From: Methylobacterium sp. WL1
Lineage (GTDB): Bacteria; Pseudomonadota; Alphaproteobacteria; Rhizobiales; Beijerinckiaceae
Assembly: GCF_008000895.1 (NCBI RefSeq)
Contig: NZ_CP042823.1
Location: forward strand, 5,416,501-5,480,500
Reading direction: 5' to 3'
DNA length: 64,000 bases
Below are positions 25,862-36,682 of the stretch, one piece after another. The notes beneath the pieces are model-generated. The model was not told the origin of the DNA. It was given only the letters and a program-made list of their open reading frames with translations, and did no database searches. Made by a program: the position numbers and the translations under genes. Each line of letters opens with the position of its first letter. Within the stretch, counting starts at the first letter, position 1.

Positions 25862-26998
25862 ATGAGCGACCTGATTCTCGAGAACGCGCGCCTGGTCCTG
25901 CCGGACCGCGTCGAGCACGGCTGGCTCGCCGTGGCCGACGGCCTGATCGCGGAGATCGGCACCGGGCGCGCGCCCGAGCGCGGCCTCGACCTCGGCGGCG
26001 ACCACCTGATCCCCGGGCTGATCGAGCTGCACACAGACCACCTCGAGAGCCACTTCGCGCCCCGGCCCAAGGTCCGCTGGCATCCGCTCGGTGCGGTGCT
26101 GGCCTACGACGCGCAGATCACCGCCTCGGGCATCACCACGGTGTTCGATTCCCTGCGCGCCGGCAGCGACCCCGACGGCAGCGGCCTCGGCTCCGAGCTG
26201 AAACAGCTGGCCGCCGCGATCGAGACCGCGCGGGCCGGCAACCTGTTCCGGGCCGAGCACTTCACGCATCTGCGCTGCGAGCTGCCCTCGGCGGACGTCC
26301 TCGACACGGTGGCCGAGTTCAAGGCGCAGTACACGATCGGCCTGATCTCGCTGATGGACCACACCCCGGGCCAGCGCCAGTTCCGCGACATGGAGAAGTA
26401 CTACACCTACGCCACGCGGGGCGGCCGGACCCTGGAGGAGATCCGGCTCAACACCGAGCGCAAGATCCGGGAGGGCAAGGCCCTCAACGGCCGCAACCGC
26501 CCAGCCCTGGTCCAGTTCGCGAAAGACATGGGCATACCCCTGGCGAGCCACGACGACACGACCCTGGCCGATGTGGAACTCGCGGCCGGGGAGGGGGTGG
26601 CGCTCGCCGAGTTCCCGACCACCCTGGAGGCGGCCGAGGCCGCGCACGGGCGGGGGATCACCGTGATGATGGGCGCGCCGAACCTGATCCGCGGCGGGTC
26701 GCATTCCGGCAACGTCGCCGCCCTGGCGCTGGCCGAGGCCGGCCACCTCGACATCCTGTCGTCGGATTACGTGCCCGCGAGCCTGCTGATGGCCGCGTTC
26801 CTGCTGCCCGAGCAGGCATCCGGGATCTCGCTGCCGCAGGCGCTGGCCACCGTCACGGCCAACCCAGCCCGCGCCACCGGCTTGACCGACCGCGGCGCCC
26901 TGACGCCCGGCCTGCGGGCCGACCTCGTGCGGGTCCAGCGCGCGGAAGGGGTTCCAGTGGTCCGCGAGGTCTGGCGCACCGGCCGGCGGGTCGCCTGA
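25862..26998 (+). CDS. phnM: alpha-D-ribose 1-methylphosphonate 5-triphosphate diphosphatase PhnM
   Basis: 378 aa amidohydrolase-fold enzyme that removes pyrophosphate from the ribose-phosphonate triphosphate to give the PhnJ substrate. Metal-site region IPGLIELHTDHLESHFAPRPKVRWHP matches PhnM, SLMDHTPGQRQF, ASHDDTT and SSDYVPASLL carry further histidine and aspartate ligands. GAGGAGA just upstream supports the ATG. The stop TGA shares one base with the phnN start. Confidence 0.95.
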   Translation: MSDLILENARLVLPDRVEHGWLAVADGLIAEIGTGRAPERGLDLGGDHLIPGLIELHTDHLESHFAPRPKVRWHPLGAVLAYDAQITASGITTVFDSLRAGSDPDGSGLGSELKQLAAAIETARAGNLFRAEHFTHLRCELPSADVLDTVAEFKAQYTIGLISLMDHTPGQRQFRDMEKYYTYATRGGRTLEEIRLNTERKIREGKALNGRNRPALVQFAKDMGIPLASHDDTTLADVELAAGEGVALAEFPTTLEAAEAAHGRGITVMMGAPNLIRGGSHSGNVAALALAEAGHLDILSSDYVPASLLMAAFLLPEQASGISLPQALATVTANPARATGLTDRGALTPGLRADLVRVQRAEGVPVVREVWRTGRRVA

Positions 26999-27528
26999 TG
27001 GCGGGCTGCCTGGTCCTGGTGGTCGGCCCGAGCGGGGCCGGCAAGGATACGCTGATCCGGCTCGCCCGGGCGGAGTTGGCGGGCGACCCGCGCTACGTCT
27101 TCCCGCGCCGCTTGGTGACCCGGCCGCCGTCGGGCGACGAGGACAACGACGAGATCGACGAGGCCGCCTTCGCACGGGGCTGTGCGGCTGGCGTGTTCAC
27201 GCTGCACTGGCGGGCGCACGGCCTGGGCTACGCGATCCCGGCGCAGGCCGCCGAATGCGCGCGCGGCGATCGCGTTGTGGTCTGCAACGTCTCCCGCCGG
27301 ATCGTCGAGGAGGCCCGGGGCAGCGGCCTGCCGGTCAGCGTGGTCGAGGTCACGGCGCCTGCCGAGGTCCTGGCACGCCGGATCGCGGCCCGGGGCCGGC
27401 CGGAGGACGGGGACGTCGCCGCGCGCCTGGCCCGCGAGGTCCGGGTCTCGGCCGACCTCACCATCCTCAACACGGGCGCGCCGCAAGAGGCGGCGGCCCG
27501 GCTGATCGCGCATCTGCGCGCCCGCTAG
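26998..27528 (+). CDS. phnN: ribose 1,5-bisphosphokinase PhnN
   Basis: 176 aa P-loop kinase (GMP-kinase-like) that makes PRPP from ribose 1,5-bisphosphate and so recycles the C-P lyase sugar product. Walker A GPSGAGKDTL (about residues 9-18), FPRRLVTRPPS and the lid EEDNDEIDEAAF-like segment are visible. ATG 26998 overlaps the phnM stop. Last gene of the phn run; a strong hairpin follows 55 bases later. No phnO or phnP follows. Confidence 0.93.
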   Translation: MAGCLVLVVGPSGAGKDTLIRLARAELAGDPRYVFPRRLVTRPPSGDEDNDEIDEAAFARGCAAGVFTLHWRAHGLGYAIPAQAAECARGDRVVVCNVSRRIVEEARGSGLPVSVVEVTAPAEVLARRIAARGRPEDGDVAARLAREVRVSADLTILNTGAPQEAAARLIAHLRAR

Positions 27529-27583
27529 AGCGCTCTTCGACGAAGTGGCTTCGGTTCGTCGGAGAGCGCGTCAAACCAAGAGC

Positions 27584-27625
27584 CGAGAGCCGTGCCCGAA
27601 CCAACGCGGTCGGGCACGGCTCTCG
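27584..27625. terminator. terminator after phnN
   Basis: Perfect 16-bp stem: 27584-27599 pairs with 27610-27625, loop of 10 bases. No T-run directly after. It lies in the 215-base gap between the convergent phnN and outer-membrane-protein genes. Confidence 0.75.
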
Positions 27626-27658
27626 CGTACTCAGCAAGCAACCGACCACAACACAACG

Positions 27659-27692
27659 AAAAAGGGCGCGCACCGGTCCCGGCACGCGCCCT
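27659..27692 (-). terminator. rho-independent terminator of the outer-membrane-protein gene
   Basis: On the minus strand a hairpin with 8-bp arms (27685-27692 and 27663-27670) is followed by a run of T (complement of AAAAA at 27659-27663). It lies about 52 bases past the stop of the minus-strand omp gene. Confidence 0.75.
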
Positions 27693-27743
27693 CGAAGGAT
27701 GGCCCGGGAGGATCGCTCCAGGGCCGATGTCTGTGGCGAAGTC

Positions 27744-28607
27744 CTAGAAGCCGCCGAACTTGTAGTTGAAGCCGGCGCGGACGATGCTGCCCTCGGTCCG
27801 GAAGCGCGAGATGTACGAGCCGGTGCCGACGCCCGGGATGGCGCCGACGAGCACGCTCTGGCTGCCGAGATCGTAGTGCAGGTACTCAGCCTTGATGGTC
27901 ACGGCGTCGTACTTGATGCCGAAGTACTTGCCGACCGCGAAGGTGTTCAGGAAGCTGTCGGTCGGGATGGCGAACTCGATGCCGCCGCCGTAGGCGAAGC
28001 CGGTCTTGAAGTCGTCGTAGCGGCCGGCGAACTGCAGGGCGCCGCCTGGGGTGTAGAAGTTCGCGTCGTGGAACACGTTGCCGTAGGCGAGACCGCCCAT
28101 GCCGTAGACCATGACCCGGTCGAACGCGTAGCCGACGCGGCCCGTGAGGGTGCCGAGCCAGTCGAGGCTCTGGCGGAACTGGCTGATGTTCGGCGGGCCA
28201 CCCGCGACGTTGCCGGTGCCGAGGACGACACGGTTCTTGGTGATGTCGGTCCAGTCGATGCTGTTGGCGACACCGACGACGATGCCGGAGCCCGGCGTGA
28301 ACTGATAGTTGTAGCCGGCGGTGCCACCGATGTTGGCGAAGCCGTCCTGCGAGGTCGAGGTCAGGAGCGGCCGGCGGCCGAGCGCCACGTTGTTGGCGTT
28401 GCCCGGCAGGACGCCGACGGTGGTGATGCGCTGGTTGTCGGTGAAGGTGTAGGCGGACTCGAGACCCGCGTAGAAGCCCGTCCAGGTGAAGACCGGCACC
28501 GGGGTGAAGACCGGCGGCGGCGCGGCGCGGCGCGGCAGGTCGGCGGCGACGGCGGCCGTCGAGACCAGGGCCGTGGCAGCGCTGGCGAGGAGGAGCTTCT
28601 TCATCAT
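27744..28607 (-). CDS. outer-membrane beta-barrel protein, Omp25/Omp31-like porin family
   Basis: 287 aa from ATG 28607 (a second ATG follows immediately); the open frame goes 12 codons further upstream but the signal peptide MMKKLLLASAATALVSTAAVA fixes the start here. Mature protein begins ADLPRRAAPPPVF, the usual N-terminus of Methylobacterium/Bradyrhizobium outer-membrane immunogenic proteins, then FTWTGFYAGLE and alternating barrel strands, closing with VRAGFNYKFGGF and a terminal phenylalanine for BAM insertion. Monocistronic; a T-tailed terminator follows. Probably an abundant surface protein; specific role unknown. Confidence 0.9.
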   Translation of the reverse strand: MMKKLLLASAATALVSTAAVAADLPRRAAPPPVFTPVPVFTWTGFYAGLESAYTFTDNQRITTVGVLPGNANNVALGRRPLLTSTSQDGFANIGGTAGYNYQFTPGSGIVVGVANSIDWTDITKNRVVLGTGNVAGGPPNISQFRQSLDWLGTLTGRVGYAFDRVMVYGMGGLAYGNVFHDANFYTPGGALQFAGRYDDFKTGFAYGGGIEFAIPTDSFLNTFAVGKYFGIKYDAVTIKAEYLHYDLGSQSVLVGAIPGVGTGSYISRFRTEGSIVRAGFNYKFGGF

Positions 28608-28917
28608 GTTCGCGGAACCCGGGTGACCAGTGGTTGTCCCCACTTAAGCTCGGCTGCTCCAGGTCCGCTATGCCCTGCGGGCCACACTGTGTCTCGAAAG
28701 TGTCCACCGGAAGTGGTGGGCATCAATATTCACGCCGCCCAATGTGGCGGTTCGGCGCTTGACAGACGTCGTCGTCCCGAGGGTCCCGTGCGCGCCGGAC
28801 CTTGATCGCAAGCGGCCGACCCTCTAAGCGAACCGCGTTTTTCGCCCCGCTTCCGCGTTCGGGGCGGCCGTCCAGGATCCGGGGAACAGCGTGGTCCCCG
28901 CCGCAGGAATGGGAATC
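28608..28917. other. divergent promoter region of omp and tuf
   Basis: 310 bases between the divergent omp and tuf genes. A consensus -35 hexamer TTGACA is at 28759-28764 on the plus strand, but no good -10 is seen 16-18 bases on (GGTCCC at 28782), so the tuf promoter call is tentative. No gene was recognised here. Confidence 0.4.
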
Positions 28918-30108
<1,191 letters not shown>

Positions 30109-30172
30109 GACCCCGGGCTGAGATCCCGTTCGGCCCGGCCCGTCATCGGGCCGCTGCCGCGCGTGATCGGAT

Positions 30173-30208
30173 CGGCGCCGGCCTCCGTCCCCACGGAGGC
30201 CGGCGCCG
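30173..30208. terminator. terminator after tuf
   Basis: Perfect 16-bp stem (30173-30188 with 30193-30208) and a CCCC loop, 65 bases after the tuf stop. No T-run follows, but the stem is very stable. Confidence 0.7.
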
Positions 30209-30300
30209 CCATGTCGGGCTCCCGCAGGCCCGAACCCACCCGCGACGCCGCTTTCGGGCTGCAGCCCCCTGAAAGTCCTCAGGAACCGGCCGCAAACCTC

Positions 30301-30329
30301 TTGCAAGCGACGCCGCGATCGGGCATTTG
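30301..30329 (+). promoter_or_regulatory. possible sigma70 promoter of tRNA-Trp
   Basis: TTGCAA (30301-30306), 17-base spacer, CATTTG (30324-30329), 10 bases before the mature tRNA 5' end. The -35 is good and the -10 is weak. Confidence 0.4.
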
Positions 30330-30339
30330 GCGGAACGCT

Positions 30340-30416
30340 AGGAGTGTAGCTCAACTGGTCAGAGCGCCGGTCTCCAAAACCGGAGGTTGCGGGTTCGAGT
30401 CCCTCCACTCCTGCCA
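30340..30416 (+). tRNA. tRNA-Trp (CCA anticodon)
   Basis: 77 nt including encoded CCA. The acceptor stem AGGAGTG pairs with CACTCCT, the discriminator is G, and the anticodon loop is CTCCAAA, closed by CCGGT/ACCGG. The T-loop GGTTCGAGTCC is normal. Position between tuf and secE is conserved in many Proteobacteria. Confidence 0.97.
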
Positions 30417-30600
30417 GACATCTCACCCAACCCCGCGCGGTCGCCCGGTCGACAAGCCGGCGGAGTTGCGCTAGAGCGGGCGCAATCCGAGATCTGAAGC
30501 GACCGTCGGTGCGGGCCTGCCCAGGCTCTCGGCGCCGGATGTTCGCGTTCCCGGAAGCAGGCCCTGCCTCGGGCCCGCGCTCGCAAAAAACACTGGCGCC

Positions 30601-30897
30601 ATGGCATCGAACGAAGCGACCAAGAAGGTGGATGTGGCGCGCGGCGCGGCTCGCGGTCCCGCGAACACGCCGCCGGCCCGCCCGGCCACGCCCGCCAAGG
30701 TGCCGCAGAAGCGCGCGACGCCCGGCGAGTTCTTCTCCCAGGTCCGCGACGAGGCCCGCAAGGTCACCTGGCCGTCCCGCCGGGAAACCACGATCACCAC
30801 CATCATGGTGTTCGTGATGGTCGTGGTCACCAGCCTGTTCTTTACGGTGGTCGACCAGGCCCTGCGCTTCGTGGTCGGCCTCGTGCTCGGCCTCTGA
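30601..30897 (+). CDS. secE: preprotein translocase subunit SecE
   Basis: 98 aa. A proline/alanine-rich cytoplasmic N-terminal extension (about 38 residues) precedes the conserved [20 protein letters not shown] amphipathic helix and a single membrane span to the C-terminus. It is the small stabilising subunit of SecYEG. The 184 bases between tRNA-Trp and this gene contain nothing else recognised. nusG follows after 33 bases, so the two are co-transcribed. Confidence 0.95.
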   Translation: MASNEATKKVDVARGAARGPANTPPARPATPAKVPQKRATPGEFFSQVRDEARKVTWPSRRETTITTIMVFVMVVVTSLFFTVVDQALRFVVGLVLGL

Positions 30898-30930
30898 GGG
30901 GCAATATCGATCGGGGGAGACCTCGCGGAC

Positions 30931-31485
30931 GTGTCGGAGTTGAACGGAACCGTGTCGAAGCGCTGGTACATCGTCCACGCCTACTCGAACTTCGAGAACA
31001 AGGTCGCGCAGTCCATTAAGGACCAGGCGGCCCAGCGCGGGCTGACCGAGCTGTTCGACGAGGTGATGGTCCCGACCGAGAAGGTCGTCGAGGTGCGCCG
31101 CGGCCGGAAGGTCGATGCCGAGCGCAAGTTCTTCCCCGGCTACGTGCTGGTGAAGTGCGACCTGACCGACGAGGTCTACCACCTCATCAAGAACACCCCG
31201 AAGGTCACGGGCTTCCTCGGGGCCGACAAGTCGAAGCCGGTTCCGATTCCTGACGCCGAGGCCGAGCGGATCAAGGGCCAGGTTGCCGAGGGCGTTGATC
31301 GGCCCAAGCCGTCGATCGCGTTCGAGATCGGCGAGACCGTTCGGGTCGCCGACGGTCCGTTCGCGAGCTTCAACGGCACCGTCGAAGAGATCGACGAGGC
31401 CCGCTCCCGCCTCAAGGTGGCCGTGTCGATCTTCGGCCGCGCCACGCCGGTGGAGCTGGAATACGCCCAGGTCGAGAAGGCCTGA
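30931..31485 (+). CDS. nusG: transcription termination/antitermination factor NusG
   Basis: 184 aa. The NGN domain ([41 protein letters not shown]) is followed by a KOW domain ([22 protein letters not shown]). GTG 30931 with GGGGGAGA about 12 bases upstream is the chosen start; GTG 30952 is an alternative. NusG couples RNA polymerase to Rho or the ribosome. Stands between secE and rplK as usual. Confidence 0.96.
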   Translation: MSELNGTVSKRWYIVHAYSNFENKVAQSIKDQAAQRGLTELFDEVMVPTEKVVEVRRGRKVDAERKFFPGYVLVKCDLTDEVYHLIKNTPKVTGFLGADKSKPVPIPDAEAERIKGQVAEGVDRPKPSIAFEIGETVRVADGPFASFNGTVEEIDEARSRLKVAVSIFGRATPVELEYAQVEKA

Positions 31486-31707
31486 GGCACGCACGTTTTC
31501 GGCGGCCGGTTTTCGGCCGTCCCTCCTCTTCCGGCCGGCGTTCCGCCTCGGCCGTGAAGCGGCCGTACCCTCCAAAGGGGCGGTCTCACCCGCGGAAGAT
31601 CCGCCCGGCCTCGCCTCCGGGATCCACGGATCGCACCGCGACCTGTCATCGTCCGACCCGCCCGCGCCTAGGCAGCCCGGCGGCGGACGCAGTTTGGGAG
31701 GTATCCC

Positions 31708-32157
31708 ATGGCGAAGAAGATCACGGGCTACGTGAAGCTTCAGGTCCCGGCCGGCGCGGCGAACCCGTCGCCCCCGATCGGTCCCGCGCTCGGTCAGCGC
31801 GGCCTCAACATCATGGAGTTCTGCAAGGCCTTCAATGCGAAGACCGCGCAGATGGAGAAGGGCACCCCGATCCCGGTGATCATCACCGCGTATCAGGACC
31901 GCTCCTTCACCTTCGAGATGAAGCAGCCGCCGGTCACCTTCTTCCTCAAGAAGGCCGTCGGCCTGAAGATCGGCAAGAAGCCGGCTTCCGGCTCGAAGAC
32001 CCCCGGTAAGGGCCCGGTTGTCGGCAAGATCTCCGAGGCGCAGCTGCGCGAGATCGCCGAGAAGAAGATGCCCGACCTCAATTGCGACTCGGTCGAAGCG
32101 GCCGTCGCCATGATCCGCGGCTCTGCCCGGGCCATGGGCCTCGAAATCACGGCCTGA
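31708..32157 (+). CDS. rplK: 50S ribosomal protein L11
   Basis: 149 aa. Typical N-terminus [42 protein letters not shown] and C-terminal rRNA-binding part ending [14 protein letters not shown] precedes ATG 31708. Binds the GTPase-associated centre of 23S rRNA. 11 bases before rplA. Confidence 0.98.
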   Translation: MAKKITGYVKLQVPAGAANPSPPIGPALGQRGLNIMEFCKAFNAKTAQMEKGTPIPVIITAYQDRSFTFEMKQPPVTFFLKKAVGLKIGKKPASGSKTPGKGPVVGKISEAQLREIAEKKMPDLNCDSVEAAVAMIRGSARAMGLEITA

Positions 32158-32168
32158 GGGAGGACATC

Positions 32169-32867
<699 letters not shown>

Positions 32868-32897
32868 GGCTGAGCCTCAAACCAACCGCTCCAGAAG

Positions 32898-32925
32898 CGC
32901 CCGGCCGGAAACGGCCGGGCGTTTT
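32898..32925 (+). terminator. rho-independent terminator after rplA
   Basis: 10-bp stem (32898-32907 with 32912-32921), GAAA tetraloop and TTTT at 32922-32925. It separates rplKA from the downstream radical SAM gene. Confidence 0.88.
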
Positions 32926-33117
32926 GCGTTGCATGCCCCGGCACCCAGCCCCGGGCTGGAGAAAACGCGCCCCTGTCCCGGGTCGGTGGTGCGCGGCGGA
33001 GCCTGGGCTGGGATCCAGCATGGGACCTGCCGCGCAGCGGCTTTTTCGCACTGTCCTTCACGTCATTCTCAACATGGAAGGGGGCGCCATCCCGCGCGGC
33101 TGTGCTAGATAGGCCCC

Positions 33118-34761
33118 ATGCGCAGCACAGTCTCCGTCACGACCCGCCGACGCATCCTCTGCGTCTTTCCCGCCTACACGCCCTCGTTCGGCACATTCTC
33201 GCACGCCTACCCGCTGATGGGGGGCGTCAAGGCGTTCATGCCCCCGCAGGGCCTCCTGGTGATCGCGGCCTACATGCCCGAGAGCTGGGAATACCGCTTC
33301 ATCGACGAGAACATCCGGCGCGCCTCCGCCCAGGACTTCGCCTGGGCCGACGCGGTGTTCGTCTCGGGGATGCACATCCAGGAGGGCCAGATCCACGACA
33401 TCGGCCGGCGCGCCCACGCCGCCGGCAAGGTCGCGGCGCTTGGCGGCCCCTCGGTGTCCGGTGCCCGGGAGAAATATCCGGACTTCGATTATCTCCATGT
33501 CGGCGAGATCGGCGACGCCACCGACCGGCTGATCGAGCGGCTCGACGTCGACGTCGCCCGTCCGACCCAGCAGGTTGTGTTCGAGACCGGTGAACGGCTC
33601 GCACTGTCGGACTTCCCGGCCCCGGCCTACGAGGCGGCGCCGCTCAAGCGCTACCTGATCGGCTCGCTGCAATTCTCGTCCGGCTGCCCGTATCGCTGCG
33701 AGTTCTGCGACATCCCGCAGCTCTACGGCCGCCAGCCCCGGCTGAAGACCCCGGAGCAGATGTGCGCAGAGCTGGACGCGATCATCAGCCAGCCCGGGCA
33801 CCCGGCGGTGGTCTACTTCGTGGACGACAACTTCATCGCCAACCGCAAGGCGACCCGCGAGATGCTGCCCCATCTCGTGGCGTGGCAGAAGAAGAACGAC
33901 TACCCGCTGCAATTCGCCTGCGAGGCGACGCTGAACATGGCCAAGCAGCCCGAGATCCTCGAGCTGATGCGCCAGGCCAACTTCATGACCGTGTTCGTCG
34001 GGATCGAGACCCCCGAGGCGGACGCGCTCAAGGGGATCGACAAGACCCACAACGCCGCCGTGCCGATGTACGAGGCGATCGAGACGCTCAACTCCTACGG
34101 GCTCGAAGTCACCTCGGGCATCATCCTGGGGCTCGATACCGACAGCGACAAGTCCGAGCAGAACCTGATCGACTTCATCGACAAGTCGGCGATTCCCGTC
34201 CTGACCATCAACCTGCTCCAGGCCCTGCCCAAGACCCCGCTGTGGGATCGGCTTGAGCGCGAGGGGCGTCTGGTCCACGATGCGGCGCTGGAATCGAACG
34301 TCCTGTTCAAGCGCCCGCACGACACCGTCGTGTCGAGCTGGCGCCGGGCGATCGCCCACGCCTACGAGCCGGATCAGCTCTTCTCCCGGTTCAAGCACCA
34401 GTGCCAGACCACCTACCCGAACCGGATCAAGACTCCGACCAAGGGCAAGCTGACCTTCACGAACCTGCGCCGCGGCCTCATCCTCGGGTTCAACATCATC
34501 ACGCGGGTCGGTCTGCTCTCGGATTACCGAAGGCCGTTCTGGAGCGCCGCCGGCTACGCGCTCAAGCGCGGGCAGATCGAGGCGGTGTTCAACATGGGCT
34601 TCGTTGCCCATCACCTGATCCGCTTCACCCGCGAGGCCCTGCGGGGCGAGCACAACGCCTCGTTCTACGCGGCCAAAGCCGCGGAGGCCGAGGATGCACG
34701 GCGGCGCTCGTGGTGGGAGAATGCCCGGCGCAAGCTGGCACCGGAGCGGGAGGCGGCCTAG
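33118..34761 (+). CDS. hpnP: B12-binding radical SAM protein, HpnP-like (hopanoid C-2 methylase candidate)
   Basis: 547 aa. The N-terminal ~150 residues form a cobalamin-binding Rossmann-type domain with the start ILCVFPAYTPSFGTF and KAFMPPQGLLVIAAYMP. The radical SAM cluster motif C-x3-C-x2-C is CPYRCEFC (C190, C194, C197), followed by IPQLYGR.PRLKTPEQM, VYFVDDNF and FVGIETP. A DUF4070-like C-terminal region with LNSYGLEVTSGIILGLDTD completes the HpnP-type architecture. HpnP methylates hopanoids at C-2, and 2-methylhopanoids are known in Methylobacterium; still, related B12-radical-SAM methylases of unknown substrate exist, and the symbol is given on remembered similarity only. Unusually, it lies between rplA and rplJ. 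A second, more distant homologue is at 56551. Confidence 0.6.
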   Translation: MRSTVSVTTRRRILCVFPAYTPSFGTFSHAYPLMGGVKAFMPPQGLLVIAAYMPESWEYRFIDENIRRASAQDFAWADAVFVSGMHIQEGQIHDIGRRAHAAGKVAALGGPSVSGAREKYPDFDYLHVGEIGDATDRLIERLDVDVARPTQQVVFETGERLALSDFPAPAYEAAPLKRYLIGSLQFSSGCPYRCEFCDIPQLYGRQPRLKTPEQMCAELDAIISQPGHPAVVYFVDDNFIANRKATREMLPHLVAWQKKNDYPLQFACEATLNMAKQPEILELMRQANFMTVFVGIETPEADALKGIDKTHNAAVPMYEAIETLNSYGLEVTSGIILGLDTDSDKSEQNLIDFIDKSAIPVLTINLLQALPKTPLWDRLEREGRLVHDAALESNVLFKRPHDTVVSSWRRAIAHAYEPDQLFSRFKHQCQTTYPNRIKTPTKGKLTFTNLRRGLILGFNIITRVGLLSDYRRPFWSAAGYALKRGQIEAVFNMGFVAHHLIRFTREALRGEHNASFYAAKAAEAEDARRRSWWENARRKLAPEREAA

Positions 34762-35195
34762 CCCGCAAACGGCGCCGCCCGCGGCATGTGCGCCGGCTAA
34801 GGCCGGCCGTGAGCCTTGGGGGACGCGCTGCAGGCGGGGCGTTAGCCGGCTCTGATGCGCTCTGCGACCCGATCGGGCCGGACGGCCCCGGACGGTCGAT
34901 CGGGTTCGTCCGCCGGTTCCGCGTGCCTTGCGAACGGTTTTCCGCAATGACGAATATTGGGCGGGCTCGCGACGGCCTGAGACGCAGCCTTCGGCTCATC
35001 GCCTTTGACCGGCGTCTCGTGATCGTCGATGCGGTGCGACGCGATCGAATCGGCACCCTGCGGATCATCGATCGAGGGCGGGACGTCGGGCCCCCTCTCG
35101 AGAATGCCGCAGGCCGGGATCGACGGATGCCCGGCGTCCCGAGCGAATTCTTCGCTCCGGCCCTTGCCTGCGGCGGAAAAGTCGCGCTTCAGCCC
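34762..35195. other. gap upstream of the rplJ promoter, no gene seen
   Basis: 434 bases with no coding feature or repeat recognised. Short open frames here have no family signature. A complete promoter begins at 35196. Confidence 0.6.
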
Positions 35196-35224
35196 TTGGC
35201 AGGTGGCTTGCTAGCCTCTATACA
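35196..35224 (+). promoter_or_regulatory. sigma70-type promoter of rplJL(-rpoBC)
   Basis: TTGGCA (35196-35201), exactly 17 bases, then TATACA (35219-35224). Each box differs from consensus at one position. Transcription would start near 35231, leaving a leader of about 415 nt before rplJ. Confidence 0.75.
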
Positions 35225-35230
35225 CCGCGC

Positions 35231-35645
35231 CTTACGCATTTCATCCTCACGGAAGGAGACGGCCAATCGGCCGGTTTCCGCATGAAATGTCGCCCGGGCA
35301 ACCGGGTGGCAATAGCCGGCAGGATCCTGAGGGCGACGAGCCCCGCGGAGCCTTGTCCGGCTATGTCCTGTCCGAGACTGCAGGTGCCGGTTCGCCGGCT
35401 TAATCCACGCCCAACCTGCACAGACGGGGAAGACCGAACTTAGGAAAAGCCTCGCTTCGGCATGTGCCGCGGAGGGGTGTCGGTTTGAACCAACTCACCC
35501 GAAACGGCCCTCACGGGCACGTGCGGGGACAGGGCCGCGAAGCGTCGTTCGGACGTTCCCGGTCTCTTGAAGGCCGAGACGACGTCCGGGCGGCATGTGC
35601 AACCGGCGGACCCGATTTCGGGTTCCGCCAACCGGAGAGAGCCCA
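35231..35645 (+). other. long rplJ leader (candidate L10/L12 autoregulatory leader)
   Basis: Untranslated stretch between the proposed start point and rplJ. It contains several hairpin-forming segments, most clearly 35605-35629 (GGCGGA-CCCGA against TCGGGTTCCGCC with one bulge), just before the rplJ ribosome-binding site CCGGAGAGAG. In many bacteria the L10-L12 complex binds the rplJ leader to repress translation; the binding motif itself was not identified here. Confidence 0.5.
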
Positions 35646-36164
35646 GTGGACCGGACAGCTAAAGCTGACCTCGTCTCGACGCTCAACGGCGTGTTCAATC
35701 AGAGCGCCGTCGTCGTCGTGGCCCACTACAAGGGCCTCACGGTCGCCGACATGCAGAAGCTGCGTTCGCAGATGAAGCAGGCCGGCGCCACCGTGAAGGT
35801 CGCCAAGAACAGCCTCGCCGGCATCGCACTCGATGGTACGGACGTCGCCTCCATCAAGCCGCTCCTGAAGGGCCCGACCCTGCTCGCCTATTCCGGCGAC
35901 CCGGTCGCAGCCGCGAAGGTCGCGGTCGATTTCGCCAAGACGAACGACAAACTCGTGATCCTTGGCGGCGCGATGGGGAAGACAACCCTGAACCCGGACG
36001 GCGTGAAGGCCCTCGCCTCGCTCCCGTCCCTCGACGAACTGCGCGCCAAGATCGTGGGCCTGGTACAGGCGCCCGCGACCAAGATCGCTCAGGTCGTCAA
36101 TGCGCCGGCGGCCAAGCTCGCCCGCGTGTTCGGGGCCTATGCCACCAAGGACGAGGCCGCTTGA
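35646..36164 (+). CDS. rplJ: 50S ribosomal protein L10
   Basis: 172 aa from GTG 35646 ([17 protein letters not shown]), preferred to an upstream in-frame ATG because it gives the family's standard length and follows [23 protein letters not shown] and VKVAKNSLA are typical. L10 is the stalk base that binds L7/L12 dimers through its C-terminal helix. rplL follows after 49 bases. Confidence 0.97.
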   Translation: MDRTAKADLVSTLNGVFNQSAVVVVAHYKGLTVADMQKLRSQMKQAGATVKVAKNSLAGIALDGTDVASIKPLLKGPTLLAYSGDPVAAAKVAVDFAKTNDKLVILGGAMGKTTLNPDGVKALASLPSLDELRAKIVGLVQAPATKIAQVVNAPAAKLARVFGAYATKDEAA

Positions 36165-36213
36165 GGCCCTTCAAAAACCCATCGTTCGAACCGATATCTG
36201 AGAGGAATTGATA

Positions 36214-36591
36214 ATGGCTGATCTTGCCAAGCTCGTCGACGACCTGTCCTCGCTGACCGTTCTCGAGGCCGCCGACCTGGCCAAGATGCTCGAAGAGAAG
36301 TGGGGCGTCTCGGCTGCCGCCGCCGTCGCCGTCGCTGCCGGCCCGGCCGCCGGTGGCGCCGCTGCCGCCGTCGAGGAGCAGACCGAGTTCACGGTCGTGC
36401 TCGCCGCCGCTGGCGACAAGAAGATCGAGGTCATCAAGGAGGTCCGCGCGATCACCGGCCTCGGCCTCAAGGAGGCCAAGGACCTCGTCGAGGGCGCTCC
36501 GAAGCCGGTCAAGGAGAGCGTCACCAAGGACGAGGCCGAGAAGCTCAAGGCCCAGCTCGAGAAGGCCGGCGCCAAGGTCGAGCTCAAGTAA
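36214..36591 (+). CDS. rplL: 50S ribosomal protein L7/L12
   Basis: 125 aa from ATG 36214, 7 bases after AGAGGA. N-terminal dimerisation helices ([28 protein letters not shown]), an Ala/Gly-rich hinge, and the C-terminal factor-binding domain ([39 protein letters not shown]). Ends with a stem-loop before rpoB. Confidence 0.98.
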   Translation: MADLAKLVDDLSSLTVLEAADLAKMLEEKWGVSAAAAVAVAAGPAAGGAAAAVEEQTEFTVVLAAAGDKKIEVIKEVRAITGLGLKEAKDLVEGAPKPVKESVTKDEAEKLKAQLEKAGAKVELK

Positions 36592-36657
36592 GTCGACGAT
36601 GGGCCATATCCGGCCCATCACCCCACGGAGGCCCGTCCTGGGCCTATCGTGACTGGA

Positions 36658-36682
36658 GCCCGCGGGTGCAGCACCCGCGGGC
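36658..36682 (+). terminator. attenuator-type stem-loop between rplL and rpoB
   Basis: Perfect 11-bp stem (36658-36668 with 36672-36682), loop CAG, followed only by TTTA. A partial terminator at this place is known in other bacteria and lowers rpoBC transcription relative to rplJL. Confidence 0.65.

Noticed and set aside
27584..27692. The two hairpins between phnN and omp as a repeat array or CRISPR
   Set aside because: They are two unrelated inverted repeats, each at a gene end; no regular direct repeats and spacers occur anywhere in the window.
33000..33117. An EcfG-type stress promoter (GGAAC-N16/17-CGTT) before the HpnP-like gene
   Set aside because: No GGAAC element was found in this stretch or before the second radical SAM gene.
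34762..35195. A possible gene between the radical SAM gene and rplJ
   Set aside because: Open frames here are continuations of shadows and show no signature, no convincing ribosome-binding site and no typical composition.
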